A stretch of DNA of 64,000 bases, from NCBI GenBank assembly GCA_035308565.1, contig DATGGK010000105.1:23958-87957 (forward strand). The letters run 5' to 3'. Positions 8,285-16,977 of the stretch are shown here, piece after piece. The notes beneath the pieces were generated by a model. The model ran no database searches. It had not been told where the DNA came from and saw nothing but the letters and a program-made list of their open reading frames with translations. The DNA comes from JANXLS01 sp035308565. GTDB lineage: Bacteria > Planctomycetota > SZUA-567 > H5-PLA8. Position 1 is the first letter of the stretch, and every line of letters begins with the position of its first letter. Made by a program: the position numbers and the translations under genes.

Positions 8285-11200
8285 ATGCGAGTTGCAGCGG
8301 TGTTGGCTGGCATTTTTGCGCTGGCGGCGGCAAGTCTAAATCTTTGCGCCGGGCAGGCCAAAGCCATCGACTTTAACAATGTCGTGCGGCAAACCGAGGC
8401 GCTTTCGCCGGAAGAGGAACGGCAGGGCTTTCATCTTCCGCCGGGATTTGAAATACAACTCGTCGCGTGCGAGCCGGAGATCAATAAGCCAATCAACCTC
8501 GCGTTCGATGCGGCGGGGCGGTTGTGGGTGACGAGCACAGTGGAGTATCCGTTTCCCGCAAAGGAACCGGCGAAGGCGCGCGATTGCATCAAGGTTCTGT
8601 CCGACTTCGACAAAAATGGCAAGGCGCGCAAGGTTGAGACATTCGCGGATGGACTGAACATTCCGGTGGGCGTGCTGCCGTACGGCCACGGGGCGATCGG
8701 GCACAGCATTCCGTTCATTTATTATTTTGAGGATACGACCGGCGCGGGAAAGTCGGACAAGCGCAGCGTGCTGCTGGACCGCATCGGCTATCAGAAGGAC
8801 ACGCACGGGATGAGCGGTAATTTTGTGCGCGGGTTCGACGGCTGGGTTTACGCCACGCACGGCTTCAACAACGATTCGGTCGTCAAAGCGCTGGACGGTT
8901 CGGAAATCAAGATGAATTCGGGCAACACGTACCGCTTCCGCCCGGACGGCTCGCACATCGAACAATTCACGTGGGGCCAGGTCAACCCGTTTGGACTGGC
9001 GCTCGACGCGCTCGGAAATCTGTATTCCGCCGATTGCGAGACCAAGCCGATGTATCAGCTTTTGCGCGGCGGATACTATCCGAGTTTCGGAAAGAAGGAC
9101 GACGGCCTCGGCTTCGCGCCGGTGACGATGACTTACATGCACGGATCTACGGCTGTCGGCGGCATCGTGATTTATTCCGACGAGCGCTTTCCCGCGGAAT
9201 TCCGCAACAACGGCTTCACCGGTAATGTGATGACCTCGAAAATCAACCGCGATCTGCTCGTCGATACCGGCACGACCCGGACGGCGAAGGAATTGCCCGA
9301 TTTTTTGACGGCGGGCGACCCGTGGTTCCGGCCTGTGTGTTTGCAGCTTGGGCCGGACGGCGCGATGTACGTCGCCGATTTTTACAACCGCATCATCGGG
9401 CATTACGAAGTGCCGCTGACGCACCCCGGCCGCGATCGCGAGCGCGGGCGCATCTGGCGCATCGTGTATACGGGCACGCCGGAGAAACCAATCGCCGATG
9501 CGCTGCCGATGGATTTGACGAAGAAGAATCTCGAAGAATTGATTGCATTGACGGGCGAGCCGAATTTGACGCTGCGGATGATGGCGATGTTTCAGATCGT
9601 CGATCGAATCGGCATGGCCGCAATCCCAGAGCTGGTGAAACATATCAACGCAGGCAATTCGAATCAGCGAATTTGCGCGGTTTGGGCGTTGTATAATTTG
9701 GGAGCAATAAGCGCGGATGGTGTCGCGGTACCCGCTCGCGATATTGACCCGGCAGTCCGCATTCATGCGATGAAACTTCTTGCGGAGTTCGGTCAATGGA
9801 CCGATTTTGCTCACAACCTCGCGCTCGACGGCTTAAAGGACGCGGACCCCTGGGTGCGGCGCGCGGCGGCGGATGCGCTGGGGCGGCATCCGGCGGTGGA
9901 AAACGTGCGTCCGCTGATTGCGCTACGGCAGAGCGCCGATCCGAAGGACACGCATTTGATTCATGTTGTTCGCATGGCACTGCGGAATCATCTTTTGGTA
10001 AAAGGGATGGCGGAGAAGATTGCGGCGTTGAATTTGAGTGAGAAGGAGATGGAGATCGTCTCCGATGTGTGTTTGGGTGCGGCGAGTGAAGAATCGGCGG
10101 CGATTCTGGTGCGGTATTTGTCGGCGGAGAAAACGCCGCCGGCGAACGCGGCGAAATTTCTGGAGCACGCGATCAAGTATCTGCCGTTCAACGAAATCGA
10201 CGCGCTGGTGGCGATGGCGCGCAGCCGTTTCGGCGGCGACGAGTCGCAGCAGCTTGCGCTGCTGAAGTCGATTCAGGACGGCGCGGCGCGGCGCGGGATG
10301 GCGCTGAGCGCGCCGGTGCGCGCGTGGGCGGTGGAATTGTTGAGTAAAGTGCTCGGCGCCGAAACTCCCGTCAACGACATTGCGTGGACGGCGTTGACGC
10401 TGGACGGCAAAGCCAACGCGGCCAATCCGTGGGTGCCGCAGAATCGCGTCTCGGCGGACGGAAAGTCTGACGAATTCTTAAGCAGCTTGCCGCTGGGCGA
10501 AAAGCTGACAGGCGTTTATCGCTCGAAGACGTTCGACGTGCCCGCGAAACTGGAATTTTACATGGCCGGGCACAACGGCCAGCCGCCGAAGGTTCATCCG
10601 CCGAAGAATTTCATTAGGCTGCGCGACGCGGCGACGAACGAGCTATTAATGGAGGCGATTCCGCCGCGCAACGACACGGCTCAGAAATTCGATTGGGATT
10701 TGGCGAAGCACGCGGGCAGGAAGGGCGTGCTGGAATTAATCGACGGCGACGATGCGGCGGCATACGCGTGGCTGGCGGTGGGGCGTTTTGTGCCGGCGGT
10801 GGTGGAGATTCCAAACGCGGCGGCGTTGAGCGCCGCGCAGAAGACGCAGACCGCGGCGGAGCTGGCCGGGCAGATGAAGATTAACGAGATTGAGGCGCAC
10901 TTGGCGGCAATGCTGGCGAACAAGAAGCTGCCCGAAGCCGTGCGCGGCGCGAGCGCGGCAGCGCTGGTCTCCATTAATGGAGCGAAGCACGGCGCTGCGC
11001 TGGCGGCGATTTTGAACGACGCGAGCGAAGCGAATGGATTGCGCGAGCGCGCGGCGGAGGCGCTGGGCGGCGTGGATTCGGCGGAGGCGCGCGAGGCGCT
11101 GATCAAGGCGTTGAGCAGCGCGCCGGACAAGTTTCAGACAAAGATCGCGCAGGCGCTCTGCGTTCGCGCGGAAGGCGTGGACGCGCTGCTGCAAACGCTG

Positions 11201-11793
11201 GCCGCAGGCAAGGCTTCGCCGCGCGTGCTGTTCGATCGCGGAGTCAAAGACCGCCTGGCGCAATTGAAGCTGGCCGGCGTAGACGAGCGCATTGCGAAAT
11301 TGACGGCGGGACTTCAGCCGACGGAGCAGCGGATTCAGAATCTGATCAATCAGCGCGTCAAAGAATTCCAGGCGGACAAAGCCTCGCTGGAATTGGGCGC
11401 GAAAATCTTCGAGAAGAACTGCACGATTTGTCATCAGCTCGACGGCAAAGGCGCTTCGATCGGCCCGCAGCTTGACGGCGTCGGCGCGCGCGGCTTGGAC
11501 CGCATCGTCGAAGACGTGCTCGACCCCAGCCGCAACGTGGACGCGGCGTTTCGCGTGAGCCTGGTGAAATTGGCGAACGGGCAGGCGTTTAGTGGATTGA
11601 AGCGGCGCGAGGAAGGCGAGCAGATTGTGTTCGCGGATTCGAAGGGCGTCGAGACGAGTTACGCGAAGACGGATATCAAGGAGATGCGCGAGTCGATGAA
11701 TTCGCTGATGCCGGATGGGTTTGAGACGACGGTATCGGCGGAGGATTTTAATCATTTGATGGCGTATTTGCTTTCGAAGACGGTGAAGAGATA

Positions 11794-11794
<1 letters not shown>
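8285..11794 (+). CDS. PVC-type heme-binding dehydrogenase/HEAT protein (c-type cytochrome)
   Basis: Large secreted protein of a family expanded in Planctomycetes and Verrucomicrobia. A signal peptide (MRVAAVLAGIFALAAASLNL) leads into a beta-propeller dehydrogenase-like domain (about residues 45-390; GFEIQLVACEPEINKPINLA, QLGPDGAMYVADFYNR, GRIWRIVY) resembling TIGR02604 proteins. HEAT-like alpha repeats follow (about 410-700 and 890-1010), with a beta-rich region between. The C-terminus (about 1030-1169) is the TIGR02603-type heme-binding domain with one CxxCH site, CTICHQLDGKGASIGPQL, then LDPSRNVDAAF and DIKEMRES. Members are thought to oxidise sugars or alcohols and pass electrons to a periplasmic chain; the substrate here is unknown. 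Length 1169 aa is typical. The stop codon abuts a heptamer array. Confidence 0.88.
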
Positions 11795-11831
<37 letters not shown>

Positions 11832-11865
11832 ATTCAAACTGCCGGCGAGAGATCGGATTGAGATT

Positions 11866-12060
11866 TAACGCGGCGGTTCCGATGCGGCACTGGCAGGGCC
11901 AGTGGCACACGAACGGCGAACAAGCTGATGGCGTGGGTTCTCACTGAATTCGCATATTTTTTCCCGCGTCGAATATTGAACGGCGGTTAAATTGCCGGCG
12001 ATTTTCTTTTTGTTTGCGGACGCGCTGATCCGTATCCAGCCGGCTGGAAGCCGGCGCTCC
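11866..12060 (+). repeat. Composite intergenic repeat, copy A
   Basis: This fills most of the 478-bp gap 11795-12272. It begins with a CACTGGCAGGGCCAGTGGC hairpin followed by ACACGAACGGCGAA, continues through AT-rich sequence with CCCGCGTCGAATATT, and ends with the CCGGCTGGAAGCCGGCGCTCC palindrome. The same blocks in the same order occur at 13640-13766 (copy B), and the left part at 19982-20095 (copy C). I see no gene in 12061-12272; a short frame at 12157 has no support. Confidence 0.75.
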
Positions 12061-12272
12061 GGGCGGGTGAAACGGCGGGTCTTGCTGCGCAAGACTGGGG
12101 CGCCGGAGACGCGCCGTACTGCGCGCGAAAATCTTACAAGAACGTAGGAAACAGGTGTGAGGCGTAGTCTTCCTTTTCGGCGCGGGAAGGCGGGCCGCTC
12201 ACGCTTGGATTGGGTATTTGGGCAGTGGCATTATTCGTTCGACGAGCTTGAACTTTTTGGCATTCCAAAAAA

Positions 12273-13514
12273 ATGGAAACCACGCTTAAACCGAACACGT
12301 CGATACGCTGCGATTTGCATCCGCCGATGTCGGCGGTGATGTATTGCGATCACTGCAAGAAGTTTCTGTGCCGCATCTGCGCGGAAACGCGCACAAACGG
12401 CGCTCGGGTGTGTGCGTCGTGCAAGAAGCCGTGCCGGCAGCCGTCGGCGGATGAATTTTCGCAGCTTGTGGTTCAGCGTCAGCGGGCGAAGGAAGACGCG
12501 CGGCTGGCGAAAGAGGCGGAACAGCGCATCAAGGATCAGCTTGAAAAGGCCAAGCAAGATCGCGACGCGCGGTTGAAAGCGGAATTTGCGGCGAAGAAAG
12601 CGTTGTGGGCTCAGCAGGGGAACGCGCGCGCGCCGACGGGGCCGGTTGTACTGCCGGAGTTTGGGACGCCGGTTTTGGGGACGGGACGGCATGCGCCGGT
12701 TTCGGGGACAGGACGACAGGCGCCGGTTTCGGGCACGGGGCGGCAGGTGCCGGTTTCGGGGACGGGGCGGCAAGTGCCGGTATCAGGGACGGCTCGGCAT
12801 ACGCCTGTGGGCGGAACGGCGCGGCTGACGCCGGTGGCGGAGACGATGTACGAGCCGCCGAAAGCGGCGAGCCGCGGCGAGTCGATGTACGACCCGAATG
12901 CGATGAAGCGCGAAGTCGATCCGCTGGCGAAATTGGGGGAGCGCTCGCATTTGAACGTGATTGAGCGGGCGAAGTCGTGGATGATTTGGATTGGGATTGT
13001 GACTGTGCTCGTCCACGGTTTTTATATTTGGTGGATTTCGGATTTGGAGCAGCAGGCGCAGCACAGGCGGGAGGAGTTTTCGATCCGAAATGCCGAAGAA
13101 GTGACTGCATTGAAGTCGCAGCTCGACAGCGCCACATCCGAAAAGCGGCGCGAAGAGTTGAAAATGGGCATTGCGCGCAAGGAAACGGTGCGCGACGCCG
13201 CGGCTCCGATGGAAGCGGCGGTAACGACGGTGGTTTCGTTTGTGGTCAAAGCGGTGCTGGGCTGTTTCGTGGCGATCGGCGCGCTGATGATCGCGCTGGC
13301 GTTTTTGTGCGAACAATTCCCTCGCGGCGCGACGACGGCGGCGTTCATCGTTTATCTGGGGATGACGCTGCTGGCGATTATATTTGCGCAAGGCGGGGGG
13401 ATCTATTTCGTTGCCTTGCGCGTCTTTGCGCTGATCGCGTTGTTCAAGGGGATGCAAGCGGGGCAGTTGCTGCATAAGATGCGGATGGAAGAAGCGGACG
13501 CGGAATACGTGTAG
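12273..13514 (+). CDS. B-box-type zinc-binding, repeat-containing membrane protein
   Basis: Unassigned protein in three parts. Residues ~12-52 form a Cys/His cluster (CDLHPPMSAVMYCDHCKKF, then CRIC and CASCKKPC) like a B-box zinc finger, a presumed protein-interaction module. Residues ~68-110 are a charged coiled-coil-like helix. Residues ~130-190 hold six or more imperfect copies of a [G/T]PVSGTGRQ unit encoded by 24-bp tandem DNA repeats. The last ~180 residues contain a hydrophobic helix (SWMIWIGIVTVLVHGFYIWW), a second charged helix and three close hydrophobic segments, probably an inner-membrane anchor. The start at 12273 has a poor ribosome-binding site but follows the A-run directly. 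Confidence 0.6.
   Translation: METTLKPNTSIRCDLHPPMSAVMYCDHCKKFLCRICAETRTNGARVCASCKKPCRQPSADEFSQLVVQRQRAKEDARLAKEAEQRIKDQLEKAKQDRDARLKAEFAAKKALWAQQGNARAPTGPVVLPEFGTPVLGTGRHAPVSGTGRQAPVSGTGRQVPVSGTGRQVPVSGTARHTPVGGTARLTPVAETMYEPPKAASRGESMYDPNAMKREVDPLAKLGERSHLNVIERAKSWMIWIGIVTVLVHGFYIWWISDLEQQAQHRREEFSIRNAEEVTALKSQLDSATSEKRREELKMGIARKETVRDAAAPMEAAVTTVVSFVVKAVLGCFVAIGALMIALAFLCEQFPRGATTAAFIVYLGMTLLAIIFAQGGGIYFVALRVFALIALFKGMQAGQLLHKMRMEEADAEYV
12662..12835 (+). repeat. In-gene 24-bp tandem repeats
   Basis: Imperfect 24-bp units of the form CCGGTTTCGGGGACGGGACG (plus four bases) repeat about seven times and encode the PVSGTGRQ units of the B-box-like protein. Copy number is likely variable among strains. 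Confidence 0.8.
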
Positions 13515-13566
13515 CTTCTTCCTTTAAAACAACGAATCGCACGAATTTTCACGAAGAAATTGGCAA

Positions 13567-13630
13567 GCCGCGACCGCAAGGGAGCGGTTTTTTTTATATC
13601 GAACGAAGCCGCTCCCTTGCGGTCGCGGTT
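13567..13630 (+). repeat. Palindromic repeat CCGCGACCGCAAGGGAGCGG, inverted pair
   Basis: Two inverted arms (AGCCGCGACCGCAAGGGAGC and its inverse) separated by a T-rich loop, just after the B-box-like gene. It belongs to the same family as 5692-5766. Confidence 0.9.
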
Positions 13631-13639
13631 CGTGACGTG

Positions 13640-13766
13640 CGGCGGTCGCAGCCGATCCGCACTGGCAAGGCCAGTGACACGCGAACGGCGAATAAACTGC
13701 CGGTGGGAATTTTTCTTTAATTTTGACGCGCTTTTCCGATTCGGGCCGGCTGGAAGCCGGCGCTCC
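13640..13766 (+). repeat. Composite intergenic repeat, copy B
   Basis: CACTGGCAAGGCCAGTGACAC, then CGAACGGCGAATAAACTGCC, a T-rich stretch, GACGCGCTTTTCCGATTCG and the terminal GGCCGGCTGGAAGCCGGCGC palindrome. With the repeat at 13567 it fills almost all of the 312-bp gap before selB. Confidence 0.8.
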
Positions 13767-13826
13767 ACGTGGGCGGCGCGCAAATGTTGTTTGAAAGTTT
13801 GGCGCGAACAAATCTAATTGCGCGGC

Positions 13827-15797
13827 ATGAACACACAAATTTTTAATGCGGTCATCGGCACGGCGGGGCACATCGATCACGGCAAATCGACGCTGGTGAA
13901 GGCGCTGACGGGGATTCATCCGGACCGGCTGCCTGAAGAGCAGGCGAAGGGGATCACGATCGATCTTGGTTTTGCGCCGATGGTGTTGAGCAACGGGATG
14001 CGCGTTGGAATTATCGACGTGCCGGGGCATGAGCGGTTTGTGAAGAACATGGTGGCGGGCGCGACGGGGATCGATTTAGTGTTGATGGTGGTCGCGGCGG
14101 ATGACGGCGTGATGGCTCAGACGCGCGAGCATTTGCAGATTGTGGAATTGCTGGGCGTGCGCGACGGGCTGACGGTGGTGACGAAGAAGGACATGGTCGA
14201 GGCGGATTATTTGGAATTGGTGGTTGAGGATATTCGCGAACTGGAACGCGGGACCGTCTTGGAGGGGAAGCCGATTTTGGCGGTGTCGTCGAAGACGGGG
14301 GACGGCATTGCCGAATTAAAGGCGCAGCTTGAGAAGATTTTACCGAAGCTGGCTCGACGCACGCAGGACGGGCCGTTCCGGATGCCGATTCAGCGCGTGT
14401 TTGCGAAGGAGGGATTTGGCACTGTCGTGACGGGCGTGCCGTTGAGCGGGCATGTGGCCATCGGCGATACGCTGGATGTGTTGCCGCCGCAGTATCACGG
14501 GCGCGTGAAGGGATTGCACGCGTACAACCAGACGATTGAGCATGGGCAGGCGGGGCATTCGACGGCGGTGAATTTGATTGGGCCGGGGATCGACAAGCGG
14601 CAAGTCGAGCGCGGGATGGTTGCGGTGACGCCGGCAATTTTTGAGGCGACGAATCTGATTGCGGCGAGTTTCGCGCTGCTGGCGTCGTCGCCGTGGCCGT
14701 TGAAACATCGCGCGGCGGTGCGCTTTCACGCGGGGACGGCGGAGATTCAGGCGAAGGTGCTGCTGCTGGAAGGCGACGTGTTGAAGCCGGGCGAGAGCGG
14801 GCTGTTGCAAGTGCTGCTTGAAGAGAAAACCGTGCTGGCGCCGGGGGATCGATTTATTCTGCGGCTGCAAACACCGATGCTCACACTCGGCGGCGGGCGG
14901 ACGCTGGATACGGTCGCGGCGAAACGCAAGCGGCTGGATGCGGAATCGAATGCGGAGTTGCGTGAACGGTTGGAGAGTTTGGGCGCCTTGGAGAAATTCT
15001 TGCGCGTGCTGCTGATTCATGCCGCGGAACCAAAAAGTGTGCGCGAACTGTGCGCGGAGACGGGAATGCTGCCGGAACGTGTGCAGCATGTTGCGGCGCG
15101 GATCGTGCAGAATGGAGAAGCCGTTGCTTTGGGGCACGGGGGCGAACGGAGTGGGAGCTCCGTTCCACATTATTTGTCGGCGCGCGTGTTTAAGGAGATA
15201 TCAGGAAAGCTTGCGGCGGAGGTCGCGGATTTTATCAAGAAGCATCCGGCGCTGGGCGGAATTGAGCGGCCGGCGTTGAAGCAATTCCTGGAAAAAGAGG
15301 CGCGGGAACTTGCGGCATATTTTGATGATATTTTGACCGCGATGAAGCAGGCGAAACTGGTGACGCTGGAATCGAACTCGATCGCGCTGCCGGGACGCGA
15401 GCGGAAATTGGAAGGCGAGTTGGCGAAGTTGGCGGAGCGGATTGAAGGGGCTTATTTGGCGGGCGGGTTGGCGCCGCCGAGTCGCGCGGAAGTGGAGGTG
15501 CAGGTGAAAAATTTCGGCGGCAAGAGTGCCGCCGCTCCGGAGATTCGCGAGATTTTGAAATTTTTGCGCGAGACGGGGAAGTTGGTGGATGCGTCGGCGG
15601 AGGCGACGTTCCATCGCTCACATGTCGAAGAGGCGAAGCGGAAGTTGCGAGAGCTTTTCGCCGCCGGGACTGAGCGAACAACGTCCGAAATACGGCAGCA
15701 TTTGGGGATGAATCGGAAGTTCGCAGTGCCGCTCGTCGAGCTTTTGGATCGCGAGAAGTTTACGGTGAGGTTGGGGGATGTGAGGCGGTTGGTGTAG
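13827..15797 (+). CDS. selB: Selenocysteine-specific elongation factor SelB
   Basis: GTPase that brings selenocysteinyl-tRNA(Sec) to UGA codons followed by a SECIS hairpin. All G-motifs are visible: G1 GHIDHGKS (residues 14-21), G2 GITIDLGF, G3 DVPGHERFVKNM (64-75), G4 TKKDM, G5 SSKTGDGI. EF-Tu-like domains II and III follow, then a long C-terminal region (about 380-656) expected to hold the winged helices that bind SECIS RNA. ATG 13827 is chosen over a TTG nine bases upstream. Two palindromic repeats are read through in frame, near residues 440-447 and 564-571, both in linker-like parts of the C-terminal half. No selA, selD or tRNA-Sec is visible nearby, but a candidate selenoprotein lies at 54538. 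Confidence 0.93.
   Translation: MNTQIFNAVIGTAGHIDHGKSTLVKALTGIHPDRLPEEQAKGITIDLGFAPMVLSNGMRVGIIDVPGHERFVKNMVAGATGIDLVLMVVAADDGVMAQTREHLQIVELLGVRDGLTVVTKKDMVEADYLELVVEDIRELERGTVLEGKPILAVSSKTGDGIAELKAQLEKILPKLARRTQDGPFRMPIQRVFAKEGFGTVVTGVPLSGHVAIGDTLDVLPPQYHGRVKGLHAYNQTIEHGQAGHSTAVNLIGPGIDKRQVERGMVAVTPAIFEATNLIAASFALLASSPWPLKHRAAVRFHAGTAEIQAKVLLLEGDVLKPGESGLLQVLLEEKTVLAPGDRFILRLQTPMLTLGGGRTLDTVAAKRKRLDAESNAELRERLESLGALEKFLRVLLIHAAEPKSVRELCAETGMLPERVQHVAARIVQNGEAVALGHGGERSGSSVPHYLSARVFKEISGKLAAEVADFIKKHPALGGIERPALKQFLEKEARELAAYFDDILTAMKQAKLVTLESNSIALPGRERKLEGELAKLAERIEGAYLAGGLAPPSRAEVEVQVKNFGGKSAAAPEIREILKFLRETGKLVDASAEATFHRSHVEEAKRKLRELFAAGTERTTSEIRQHLGMNRKFAVPLVELLDREKFTVRLGDVRRLV
15144..15165 (+). 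repeat. Palindrome GAACGGAG..CTCCGTTC inside selB
   Basis: An 8-bp perfect stem with a 6-bp loop within the selB coding sequence. It is translated as a short GERSGSSVP segment that looks like an in-frame insertion. Confidence 0.55.
15516..15538 (+). repeat. GGCGGCAAGAGTGCCGCC repeat inside selB
   Basis: Same palindromic family as the intergenic copies at 15798-15852, 35943-35968 and 57927-57982, here translated in frame as GGKSAAAP. Confidence 0.8.
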
Positions 15798-15852
15798 GAG
15801 CGGCGGCACTCTTGCCGCCTAGAATTCTTGGGCGGCAAGAGTGCCGCCCCTC
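15798..15852 (+). repeat. GGCGGCACTCTTGCCGCC repeat, inverted pair
   Basis: Two inverted arms just after the selB stop form a strong hairpin; it may act as a terminator although no T-run follows directly. Confidence 0.85.
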
Positions 15853-15889
15853 CTTTCTTTCCGCGAACAAAATATTTTCCAAATAATTC

Positions 15890-15918
15890 TTGCGCGATAC
15901 TTTCGCTTAGGATAATAT
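15890..15918 (+). promoter_or_regulatory. Candidate sigma-70 promoter for lexA
   Basis: TTGCGC (15890-15895), 17-bp spacer, TAATAT (15913-15918). The start codon is 112 bp downstream. I could not identify a LexA operator with confidence; no CTGT-N8-ACAG or GAAC-N4-GTTC box is evident. Confidence 0.45.
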
Positions 15919-16029
15919 TAGAAGCGGTTAGGGGGACGGTTGCCTAGAACACGTCTCATAGAATTTGCCGCTTGCTGACGCGCGCGGCTCTGAAGACGGT
16001 TCAAGCATTTTTTGAGGAGGAAAACGTCA

Positions 16030-16638
16030 ATGAACTATACCCCGAAACAGCTTCAGATTTTGAAGTTGATTCATCAGTTTCAGGAAGAGCACGGCTACTC
16101 CCCAACGTATGCCGAGCTTGCCAAGCAGTTGGGTGTTTCGACAATCACGGTGTTCGAGCATCTCGAGGCGCTGGAGCGGAAGAATGCGATTCGGCGGCGG
16201 AGGCATGAGGCGCGTTCGGTGGAAATTATAGAGCCGAATTTCCTGCGCGAGCACGCCAGCAAGAAGACCCTTGCGGTGAAGGGCTTGATTGCGGCGGGGT
16301 TGCCAATCGAAGCGGTTGAAGACGCGATGGCGGAAGAGATGCCGCTGGCCGATGTGTTTAACTGCAAGCCGAACAGTTTCATGCTGCGCGTAAAAGGCGA
16401 TTCGATGGTGGACGACCACATCATGGACGGCGATTTGATTGTGGTCGAAGGGCGCGACACGGCCAACGACGGGGAGATTGTGGTGGCGTTGGACGATGGC
16501 GGACAGGCGACGTTGAAGCGGTTCTATCGCGAAAATGGGAAAATCCGGTTGCAGCCATCGAACCCGACGATGCCGCCGATCATTGTGGACAATTGCAAGA
16601 TACAGGGGGTGTTTAAGGGGTTGATACGGCGGCGATGA
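16030..16638 (+). CDS. lexA: LexA repressor
   Basis: SOS-response repressor that cleaves itself when RecA filaments form on damaged DNA. The N-terminal winged helix is visible (residues 1-70: YTPKQLQILKLIHQFQEEHG, SPTYAELAKQLGVS). The autocleavage site is the Ala89-Gly90 bond in IAAGLP. The Ser-Lys dyad is Ser125 in VKGDSMVDDHIMDGD and Lys163 in ATLKRFYR. Length 202 aa is normal. GAGGAGG a few bases upstream supports ATG 16030 over an upstream frame extension. Expressed alone after a plausible promoter. Confidence 0.95.
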   Translation: MNYTPKQLQILKLIHQFQEEHGYSPTYAELAKQLGVSTITVFEHLEALERKNAIRRRRHEARSVEIIEPNFLREHASKKTLAVKGLIAAGLPIEAVEDAMAEEMPLADVFNCKPNSFMLRVKGDSMVDDHIMDGDLIVVEGRDTANDGEIVVALDDGGQATLKRFYRENGKIRLQPSNPTMPPIIVDNCKIQGVFKGLIRRR

Positions 16639-16689
16639 AGCACGTAGTGCAACTTTGACAACTTTTTTCGCGCAGTGGGGTGGGTTTTC

Positions 16690-16976
16690 TCACGCAGGGG
16701 CGCGAAGGCGCGGAGGAAGGCGCGGAGGGAATCACCACATGTGCAACTTTTTCCCGCGTTTTGATTTGAATCGCTGATGAACGCGAATAAACGCGGATGG
16801 ACGCAGATGGCAAGGAATTGGGAGGATTTGAGATCTTTTTTCTAAATAATCTGCGTTCATCAGCGTTTATCTGCGTTAATCTGCGATTAAATCAAGCGTC
16901 TCGAATCAAATTGGTGCAACTTTTTCCCGCGTTTTGAAGCCGTGAGCATTGCCGCCTAAAGGCGGGACTACAAACG
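16690..16976 (+). repeat. Cluster of dispersed repeats between lexA and ubiD
   Basis: The 339-bp gap contains CTCACGCAGGGGCGCGAAGG (a word that recurs at 18440), two copies of GTGCAACTTTTTCCCGCGTT (16740, 16911), an inverted pair built on AACGCGAATAAACGCGGATGG and CTGCGTTCATCAGCGTTTATC, and a GCCGCCTAAAGGCGGGACTAC palindrome that abuts the ubiD start. No gene is seen. Confidence 0.75.
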
Positions 16977-16977
16977 T

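Noticed and set aside
12157..12339. A 60-codon frame overlapping the B-box-like gene start
   Set aside because: No ribosome-binding site, no family resemblance, and it overlaps the start of a better-supported gene.
15890..16029. A LexA operator in the lexA leader
   Set aside because: No clean CTGT-N8-ACAG, GAAC-N4-GTTC or other symmetric box is visible; the AGAACACGTCTC stretch is only suggestive.
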